DNA from: Gammaproteobacteria bacterium
GTDB taxonomy: Bacteria; Pseudomonadota; Gammaproteobacteria; Pseudomonadales; Azotimanducaceae
Direction: 5' to 3'
Length of the DNA: 5,863 nucleotides
NCBI GenBank assembly: GCA_002708205.1
Contig: PAMR01000037.1
Coordinates: forward strand, 12,631 to 18,493
The notes beneath the pieces are model-generated. The model was given only the letters and a program-made list of their open reading frames with translations, did not search any database and was not told where the DNA came from. Shown here piece after piece: positions 1 through 5,190 of this stretch. The stretch's first letter is position 1. Every line of letters starts with the position of its first letter. The position numbers were made by a program, and so were the translations under genes.

Positions 1-387
1 AGACACGGAGGGGGAGCTTTTTCTGGAAAAGACCCGTCAAAAGTCGACAGATCGGCAGCCTATGCCGGCCGATACGTAGCAAAAAATATAGTAGCTGCGG
101 GAATCGCTGATCGGTGCGAAATACAAGTCAGTTATGCCATAGGTGTTGCAGAACCTACTTCAATTGGGATTAATACTTTCGGTACCGGCAAGCTAAGTGA
201 TGCGAGAATAATTGCACTTATACGTAAACATTTTGATTTAAGGCCTAGAGGATTGATTTCAATGCTTGATCTAAAACGCCCTATCTATCGAAAAACTGCA
301 GCCTATGGCCATTTCGGTCGTGAAGAAAACACGTTCACATGGGAACGTACCGATAAAGCCGAATTACTAGCCCAGGAATTGACATAA
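1..387 (+). CDS. metK: S-adenosylmethionine synthase (methionine adenosyltransferase), C-terminal part
   Basis: MetK is a cytoplasmic enzyme that makes S-adenosylmethionine from methionine and ATP, releasing phosphate and pyrophosphate. The window opens inside the gene, in frame 1. The 128 visible residues are about the last third of a protein that usually has about 390. They begin with the hallmark GGGAFSGKDPSKVDRSAAY at residues 3-21. It supplies the phosphate-binding loop and the active-site residues Lys10, Lys14 and Asp16, which match E. coli Lys265, Lys269 and Asp271. QVSYAIGVAEPTSI, FDLRPRGLI, MLDLKRPIY and TAAYGHFGRE follow, all close to the E. coli protein. The end is TAA at 385-387. 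The gene is intact as far as seen and only truncated by the window edge. metF follows after 40 bases on the same strand with no terminator-like hairpin between them, so the two may be co-transcribed. Identification is essentially certain. Confidence 0.97.
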   Translation, partial: RHGGGAFSGKDPSKVDRSAAYAGRYVAKNIVAAGIADRCEIQVSYAIGVAEPTSIGINTFGTGKLSDARIIALIRKHFDLRPRGLISMLDLKRPIYRKTAAYGHFGREENTFTWERTDKAELLAQELT

Positions 388-427
388 TCGTTAAAAACAG
401 CGCCATTCGTATCATCTCGAGTATTTA

Positions 428-1273
428 ATGACCTCCAAAAGGGCCCATATCAGCTTTGAATTTTTTCCCCCTTTTACTTCAAAGGGGCAAAAATCCTTGC
501 TGAAAGTTGCCAAACGCTTAAATACCTTCAAACCCGAATACTTTTCCGTCACATATGGTGCAGGAGGCACGACTCGCGAACGTACTTACGAGACAGTCTC
601 TTCACTGTGTCAATTCGGCTACACAACGGTACCTCACCTCTCTTGGGGCGCAGACACCGAATCGGAGATACTAGAACTGCTCGACAGATATGCGCAATTG
701 GAAATAGGTCGCGTAGTTGCCCTACGAGGCGATTTACCATCAGGCCTTGGTAATAAACAAAATATTCGGTACGCAAAAGACCTAGTTAACCTGATACAAA
801 AAAATCATCCTTCATGGTTAGTCGAAGTAGCTGCGTATCCCGAAGTACATCCTGATTCTAACAACCAGAACCAAGACGCGTTGTACCTTAAAGAAAAGAT
901 CGATGCTGGAGCTAGCGGCTGTATCACGCAATATTTTTATAACACCGATAGCTACTTTTACTTCGTAGACCTTTGTCGCTCATTAGGAATTACCGTCCCC
1001 ATAATTCCCGGCATAATGCCCATTACGAATCAAGCTAAGTTAGAGGACTTTTCCAAAAAAGCTGGTGCTGAGATACCGAGATGGTTGACCAAAAGGTTGA
1101 ATGACTATGAACCAGAATCAGAAGATCTGCTTCAATTTGGTATCGAATTTGTAAGTCGTCTATGCGAGCGCTTGCTAGCAGGTGGTGCACCTGGATTTCA
1201 TTTCTATACGTTAAACAAGGCTAAAAGCAGCGAAAGTATCGCTGAAAATATCGGTTTCCTAGAGAACATATAA
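428..1273 (+). CDS. metF: 5,10-methylenetetrahydrofolate reductase
   Basis: MetF is an FAD-dependent cytoplasmic enzyme that reduces 5,10-methylene-THF to 5-methyl-THF, the methyl donor for methionine synthase. The 281-residue product has the usual bacterial length for a single TIM barrel. Family motifs appear in order: SFEFFPP at 9-15 with catalytic Glu11 (E. coli Glu28), SVTYGAGG at 40-47, VALRGDLP at 97-104 with Asp102 (E. coli Asp120, near the flavin), VAAYPEVHP at 134-142, ITQYFYN at 166-172 with Gln168 (E. coli Gln183, folate/NADH binding), IIPGIMP at 192-198 and the terminal FHFYTLN at 257-263. The ATG at 428 places the SFEFFPP strand close to the N-terminus as in relatives; the upstream ribosome site is weak (GAG at 419-421). 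It sits 40 bases after metK and 3 bases before rsmE, so it is probably the middle gene of an operon. No met-box or riboswitch could be recognised in the short gap upstream. Confidence 0.96.
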   Translation: MTSKRAHISFEFFPPFTSKGQKSLLKVAKRLNTFKPEYFSVTYGAGGTTRERTYETVSSLCQFGYTTVPHLSWGADTESEILELLDRYAQLEIGRVVALRGDLPSGLGNKQNIRYAKDLVNLIQKNHPSWLVEVAAYPEVHPDSNNQNQDALYLKEKIDAGASGCITQYFYNTDSYFYFVDLCRSLGITVPIIPGIMPITNQAKLEDFSKKAGAEIPRWLTKRLNDYEPESEDLLQFGIEFVSRLCERLLAGGAPGFHFYTLNKAKSSESIAENIGFLENI

Positions 1274-1276
1274 GCC

Positions 1277-1990
1277 TTGCTAAAACATCTCTTCATCAAT
1301 CCGGAACAAATAGTTCTAAAAACAGGACATCTAGTACGGTTAGACAATGAGCGATCCAATTATATTTCCCGCGTATTGAGGGCTCGTAAGGGAGATTCTT
1401 TTGTTGTTTTTGATGGCTCTGGCTCTACGTGCCTAGCCACTGTCGAGACATCCATTTCAGGAAAAACAGAGCTTAGCCTAGGTGATGTCCAGCCAGTTCC
1501 CAATAAAGACGGAGAATTGATACTTCTCGCTAGTGTAATAAGCCACGGCCTAGAAGATTTAGTACAAAAAGCCACAGAACTCGGAGTTACGCGTATTGTT
1601 ATTGCTCCAAGCTCCCGAAGCCAACTGAAAAAGCCACGGATTGATCGACTTAAAAAGATAGTAATTAGTGCCTGTGAGCAAAGTCTCCGTATGTGGCTGC
1701 CAGAATTAGAGTTGCAAAACAACATTATCGACGTATTCCAGACAATTACTTGTCAGCAAAAACTCATTGGAGACACGAGCGTATCCCAACCTTCCATTAT
1801 AAAGCCGCAAAACACCTGTTTGGCTATAGGTCCTGAGGGAGGCTGGACTAAAGACGAAATTGTTTCTGCCAAACTCAATGGGTTTAGCCCAATCGGCATG
1901 GGACCATTAACACTTCGCTCTACAACAGCAGCAACAGTTGCGCTCGGTTTAATACGGCACGCCAACCAATGGTTGAAACCGATCGTATGA
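1277..1990 (+). CDS. rsmE: 16S rRNA (uracil1498-N3)-methyltransferase, SPOUT family
   Basis: RsmE methylates N3 of U1498 in 16S rRNA within the 30S subunit, using SAM. The 237-residue product matches the family length (E. coli 243). It has an N-terminal PUA-like domain (NYISRVLRARKGD at 28-40, VVFDGSG at 43-49) and a C-terminal SPOUT knot. The knot shows LVQKATELGV at 95-104, the SAM-binding loop GPEGGW at 185-190, and GPLTLRSTTAA at 209-219. The start is TTG at 1277, 3 bases after the metF stop, with a weak AGAGA at 1261-1265. No ATG lies near, and this start aligns the N-terminus with relatives. Several normally conserved spots differ: SSRS where SERS/SERC is usual (113), LRMW for GRNR (137-140), Leu211 in GPR, and Thr216 for Glu in RTETA. 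The fold assignment is firm, but activity at U1498 is inferred. The gene converges on the minus-strand gene ending at 2040, and the 49-base gap shows no convincing terminator. Confidence 0.92.
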   Translation: MLKHLFINPEQIVLKTGHLVRLDNERSNYISRVLRARKGDSFVVFDGSGSTCLATVETSISGKTELSLGDVQPVPNKDGELILLASVISHGLEDLVQKATELGVTRIVIAPSSRSQLKKPRIDRLKKIVISACEQSLRMWLPELELQNNIIDVFQTITCQQKLIGDTSVSQPSIIKPQNTCLAIGPEGGWTKDEIVSAKLNGFSPIGMGPLTLRSTTAATVALGLIRHANQWLKPIV

Positions 1991-2039
1991 TTGAATGAAT
2001 ATTCACTAATTTCATCCCAATCTGTTTCAGAAATTATAT

Positions 2040-3995
2040 CTATGCTTCCACTATTTCCTGGAATAGATGTAGTGGATTCTTCACTAAAACTAAAAAACCA
2101 TTCATGCTCATCGCTAACTTTGTACGGCCATCATCGATGGCTGAGGAGCCTCGACGAGACTTCAAAATTACATCTTGAAATCCGGATACCGTGTCAGCAG
2201 AAATAGCGAAACTCTTGTCTCCCAAAGAACAAAGAACAACAGGTATTTCTTCAGCTTTTGACTCCTTTAGGATTAAGTCATCTGCGCTAATCGAGTTTGC
2301 TAATTTATGGATAACGCCATCTACGACAATGTCGATAGCGGGAATTCGCTCCTCCGAAAGTAATGTTTGTGCCTGGCAATGTATTATTTTCTCGATAACA
2401 TTCGATTCGAAAGCAAATACTTCCCCTCTCACTGTTAAAGTCAACACTGAAATAACAGGTAAATCTTCTGGTATATCGACAAAGATACTGTTTCCCTCTT
2501 TTGGGACCGGATCAATAAATACAAAACCGCATAATTTATCCGTTTGCTGGTGTAACTTTACCAAATCAGAATAATCGAGCGCAGAGGAATTATCAGGTGT
2601 CGGTGTTGAGAAATCTTTGGCCATGACGAAGTAAATTATCTCATCAGGGGTTAATTGAGTTCCACGATCAATCAGCCCCAAAGCTATAGCCTGATTACAG
2701 ATAGCTTTTTTTGGTAATGCCTGTCCATCATCAGTCAAAGCAATTCGAATAATTCCGTCGTTCAGCGATAGAGAAATGGTTACTACACCCAAGTCCGATT
2801 TTCCATACCTCCTCCTATCTTCGGGAAGCTCGATGGAATGTTTCGCTGCGTGTCGTATTAATCTTTCCGCAATAATGACTGCTTCTTGGTATATATTCTC
2901 ACTTATTGGCTCGTTCGTACTAACAAACCGAAAATTGATTTGTTTCCCATATTTCTCCGAAAGAGAGTCCACTAGCGCCTCTAAAGGCGGCCCCATGTTA
3001 GATGTCTTATTGAGACTCTTACGAACCAAACGCTCTTGCATCTGCTCACTGAGGACAACGGATTCTTCATATAGATGACTTACTTGTTTTAGACTCATCA
3101 ACAAACCATGGTGAATCGAACGACCTAGTGTAGTTGTTTGAGTAATTGTATCTTTCACTTGAACCGCATCATTATCAGCAGTCCGTGTGAGGGAAGTAAT
3201 TTTCCCCAATGTATTAAGTTTACTTTTCAAGTCATCTAATTGATCGAATGTCTTCAATAAGATTCGTTTTAGTTCTTTTTCTAAAGTGCTTTTCTTTGTG
3301 ATTAGACCGGTCAGATCGTCTAAAACCAATTGAAGACCGGTAATCACTTCATTGTCTGACTGGCTGACCAGAGACGCTGGGACTTCCAAGGAGAGGGCCT
3401 TGGGACTGGACGTCGATTTATTGTTGATACGGTCTCGATTGTTTTCTGATGAAACGAGACTGGCCCCTGACTTAGGTATTTTTTCGAATTCGTCCGACGG
3501 GAATTGATTTGCCAGTTCTTCAGGCTCGAGGCCAGACGCTATCAAGTCGGCTTGCTCAGAGACCCTATCCATATCCTCTCGAATTGAAGGAGCCAAAGAA
3601 AAATCATTAGTTTCGTATTTGTCGAGGACCATCAAAGCAGTCTTAATCGTGGTTATCATGCTCGACCCAAAGTCCACGGTTCCATCTGCAGCTTGATTTA
3701 ACATATTTTCGATTGCCCGAATCATCTGGACAATGCAGTCATGGCTGTGACTCTGACCAGACTCTTTTATCGAATTAAAGTGTTTGCACACCAAATCAAT
3801 AGATATCGCGGGTCCTTTGTTAGACTCTAAGTCAAGAAATAATTTATTCATGAAAGACAATGCTCGTTGAAAGTCTTGCTCAAAAAGTGAGGCCGAAGGT
3901 TCTTCAGCATTTCCTGCGGGAACGATAGAACCCCTTCTCAAACTTTTTATTTCTTCAGGTATTCTCTCCTTCAAATAGAAACTCTCCTCTCGCAC
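2040..3995 (-). CDS. ChpA/PilL-like CheA-family protein, predicted catalytically dead (pseudokinase)
   Basis: The 651-residue product is a soluble, cytoplasmic CheA-type protein with no signal peptide or membrane segment. Domains in order are: an HPt-like four-helix segment (about 40-130), with the ChpA-type signatures FNSIKESG (73-80) and ENMLN..ADGT (96-106); a Ser/Asn-rich linker (about 140-215); long dimerisation helices (about 216-335); a HATPase-like domain (about 336-510), with GKQINF, LIRHAAKHSIELPEDR (379-394), TDDGQAL (421-427) and DFST (461-464); and a CheW-like P5 domain (about 512-645). Catalytic residues are lost. The HPt phospho-His (FHTLKGSG in ChpA) is Asn74. The N-box Asn is His382, and Asp/Gly of DHG are Lys385/Ser387. 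The GRGVGMD lid is replaced by unrelated sequence around 469-477. There is no receiver domain. P. aeruginosa ChpA is far longer, with several HPt domains. The frame is open throughout, so I call it a functional gene with a non-catalytic role, not a pseudogene. The GTG at 3995 is the outermost start, and TTG at 3974 may be the real one. The descent is well supported; the role is inference. Confidence 0.82.
   Translation of the reverse strand: MREESFYLKERIPEEIKSLRRGSIVPAGNAEEPSASLFEQDFQRALSFMNKLFLDLESNKGPAISIDLVCKHFNSIKESGQSHSHDCIVQMIRAIENMLNQAADGTVDFGSSMITTIKTALMVLDKYETNDFSLAPSIREDMDRVSEQADLIASGLEPEELANQFPSDEFEKIPKSGASLVSSENNRDRINNKSTSSPKALSLEVPASLVSQSDNEVITGLQLVLDDLTGLITKKSTLEKELKRILLKTFDQLDDLKSKLNTLGKITSLTRTADNDAVQVKDTITQTTTLGRSIHHGLLMSLKQVSHLYEESVVLSEQMQERLVRKSLNKTSNMGPPLEALVDSLSEKYGKQINFRFVSTNEPISENIYQEAVIIAERLIRHAAKHSIELPEDRRRYGKSDLGVVTISLSLNDGIIRIALTDDGQALPKKAICNQAIALGLIDRGTQLTPDEIIYFVMAKDFSTPTPDNSSALDYSDLVKLHQQTDKLCGFVFIDPVPKEGNSIFVDIPEDLPVISVLTLTVRGEVFAFESNVIEKIIHCQAQTLLSEERIPAIDIVVDGVIHKLANSISADDLILKESKAEEIPVVLCSLGDKSFAISADTVSGFQDVILKSRRGSSAIDDGRTKLAMSMNGFLVLVKNPLHLFQEIVEA
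3984..3989 (-). promoter_or_regulatory. Shine-Dalgarno-like site inside the annotated 5' end of the ChpA-like gene
   Basis: Read on the minus strand this is GAGGAG, the best ribosome-binding site near the start of the ChpA-like gene. It lies 9 bases before a TTG codon at 3974-3972 (residue 8 of the long form). The outer GTG at 3995-3993 follows directly after an in-frame TGA and has only a weak, distant AAAG upstream. Translation therefore more likely begins at TTG 3974, giving a product of 644 residues. The domain content is the same either way. Confidence 0.5.
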
Positions 3996-4038
3996 TCACG
4001 AGTATCTTTAACTGAAATGTTCGCGTGTTTTTGGTTTC

Positions 4039-4048
4039 ACAGCGCTGT
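4039..4048. promoter_or_regulatory. Perfect 10-bp palindrome, possible operator
   Basis: The sequence ACAGCGCTGT is its own reverse complement. It lies about 44 bases upstream of the outer start of the ChpA-like gene, in the range expected for a promoter-proximal operator. I do not recognise it as a known regulator's site, and a 10-base palindrome can occur by chance. Confidence 0.2.
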
Positions 4049-4151
4049 TTATTCCCATATTTCGAAGATCAACTTATCACTTTTTTTTCATGGGGGCAGG
4101 TATCGATGTAATCGAACACTGATCGAATAATATTAAATAGGGTCACCCAAC

Positions 4152-4180
4152 TTGAAGCATGAAGCACATAGAAGTAATTT
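4152..4180 (+). promoter_or_regulatory. Putative sigma70 promoter for gshB-tonB
   Basis: A -35-like TTGAAG (4152-4157, four of six consensus bases) is followed after exactly 17 bases by a -10-like TAATTT (4175-4180, three of six). Transcription would begin near 4187 and leave a leader of about 23 bases before the gshB ATG at 4210. The spacing is ideal but the -10 match is only moderate. The spacer holds a GAAGCA direct repeat (4154 and 4161). Confidence 0.35.
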
Positions 4181-4209
4181 AAGTCCGTTTTTTATATTGG
4201 TCGTACCAG

Positions 4210-5190
4210 ATGACACACATCGCTTTCGTGATGGATCCACTCGAATCTTTAAATCTCAAGAAAGATTCAACTCTAGCAATGATCAGTGCCGCCCAAAAAA
4301 AGGGCTGGCAAATAAGTTATATGGAACAAAAGGATCTGGCTTGGGAAGATGGTGAAGCACTTGGCTATATCAAAAACATTGAATTAGACGAAAAATTTGC
4401 TAATACGCTAGATTCATCAGCAGCCCCTCGGGAATGGTACAAACTTGGAAAAGAGATCGCGATACCGCTCGGTAGTATAGATATCATTATGATGCGAAAA
4501 GACCCCCCATTTGACATGGACTATATCTATACGACCTATCTTCTTGAAAGAGCGGAAATTGACGGTGCTTTTGTCGTAAATCGGCCTGGTAGCTTACGAG
4601 ACTGCAATGAGAAATTTTTTGCTACGAAATACCCACAATTTCAACCGCCCCTGGTCGTCTCTCAAAGACAGGACATTCTTCGAGAGTTTCACTCCAAACA
4701 TGACGATGTCATATTCAAATGTCTTGACGGAATGGGAGGGGCCCGCATATTTCGGGCAAAAGAAAAAGAACCAAATCTGAATGTAATAATCGAGACTCTA
4801 ACCGAAAACGGCCGACATCCAATCATGGCTCAAAAATACATACCGGAAATCGTAGATGGTGACAAACGTATTCTCATAATCGACGGCAAGCCGATTGATT
4901 ATGCTTTAGCACGCATACCTATGTCTGGAGAGACTCGAGGCAATTTAGCGGCCGGTGGAACAGGTGAAGGGCGCAAGCTCACTACAAGGGATCGTCTCAT
5001 TGCAGAGACAATCGGCCCAGACTTAGTAGACAGAGGATTAATCTTTGTTGGTATAGATGTTATCGGCGACTTTTTAACTGAAATTAATATTACCTGTCCC
5101 ACTTGCATTCGAGAGTTGGACAATCATTTCGAGATAAATATTGCCGATGACTTGTTAAGCAATCTCGAGAAACGTTTCACTAAACCATGA
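4210..5190 (+). CDS. gshB: Glutathione synthetase
   Basis: GshB is a cytoplasmic ATP-grasp ligase that joins gamma-glutamylcysteine and glycine to make glutathione, the second step of its synthesis. The 326-residue product is about 10 longer than E. coli GshB (316) and matches it along its length: VMDPLESLNLKKDS at 7-20, MRKDPPFDMDYIY at 95-107, SLRDCNEK at 128-135, the ATP-binding glycine-rich loop LDGMGGARIF at 172-181, GDKRILIIDG at 217-226, the GETRGNLAAGG loop at 240-250, and EINITCPTCIRE at 291-302 with metal-ligand residues Glu291 and Asn293. The extra length lies mainly around residues 60-80, before the ATP-grasp core. ATG 4210 aligns with the family start, although no good Shine-Dalgarno site precedes it. 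The stop codon overlaps the start of the downstream tonB gene (ATGA, 5187-5190), which suggests translational coupling. The pair gshB-tonB is also found in P. aeruginosa. Confidence 0.97.
   Translation: MTHIAFVMDPLESLNLKKDSTLAMISAAQKKGWQISYMEQKDLAWEDGEALGYIKNIELDEKFANTLDSSAAPREWYKLGKEIAIPLGSIDIIMMRKDPPFDMDYIYTTYLLERAEIDGAFVVNRPGSLRDCNEKFFATKYPQFQPPLVVSQRQDILREFHSKHDDVIFKCLDGMGGARIFRAKEKEPNLNVIIETLTENGRHPIMAQKYIPEIVDGDKRILIIDGKPIDYALARIPMSGETRGNLAAGGTGEGRKLTTRDRLIAETIGPDLVDRGLIFVGIDVIGDFLTEINITCPTCIRELDNHFEINIADDLLSNLEKRFTKP

Larger units (their letters stand above)
3996..4209. other. Divergent intergenic spacer between the ChpA-like gene and gshB
   Basis: This 214-base AT-rich stretch separates two divergent genes and must carry the 5' control signals of both. 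It contains a 10-base perfect palindrome at 4039-4048, a run of eight T at 4081-4088, three copies of ATCGA at 4102, 4111 and 4122, and a plausible sigma70 promoter for gshB at 4152-4180. I found no convincing -35/-10 pair for the minus-strand gene, no tRNA or other RNA gene, and no credible small ORF. Confidence 0.6.

Noticed and set aside
388..427. SAM/SAH riboswitch or MetJ-type operator between metK and metF
   Set aside because: The 40-base gap is too short for a known SAM or SAH riboswitch and holds no recognisable met-box.
1360..1725. Minus-strand frames opposite rsmE (1360-1725, 1753-1965) and metF (549-776)
   Set aside because: They are antisense shadows of well-identified genes, without ribosome sites or family resemblance.
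1991..2039. Possible bidirectional terminator between converging rsmE and the ChpA-like gene
   Set aside because: Only a 10-base AT-rich palindrome (TGAATATTCA, 1996-2005) and a 6-base inverted repeat with a very long loop are present; there is no GC-rich stem followed by a T run.
2191..2574. Plus-strand open frame of 127 codons inside the ChpA-like gene
   Set aside because: It lies wholly antisense to a gene with clear domain homology and its translation resembles no family I know; the same holds for the open frames at 1991-2206 and 2776-3078.
2040..3995. Calling the ChpA-like gene a decaying pseudogene
   Set aside because: There are no internal stops or frameshifts over 651 codons, and the domain order and hydrophobic patterns are preserved; the loss is confined to catalytic motifs, which fits a pseudokinase better.
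4079..4095. Minus-strand mini-ORF (Met-Lys-Lys-Lys-stop) as an upstream leader peptide
   Set aside because: It is four codons in a homopolymer run without a ribosome-binding site, and is better explained as chance.
4152..4355. Plus-strand frame of 67 codons starting in the gshB promoter region
   Set aside because: Most of it overlaps gshB out of frame, its start sits on the proposed -35 element, and the product has no recognisable features.
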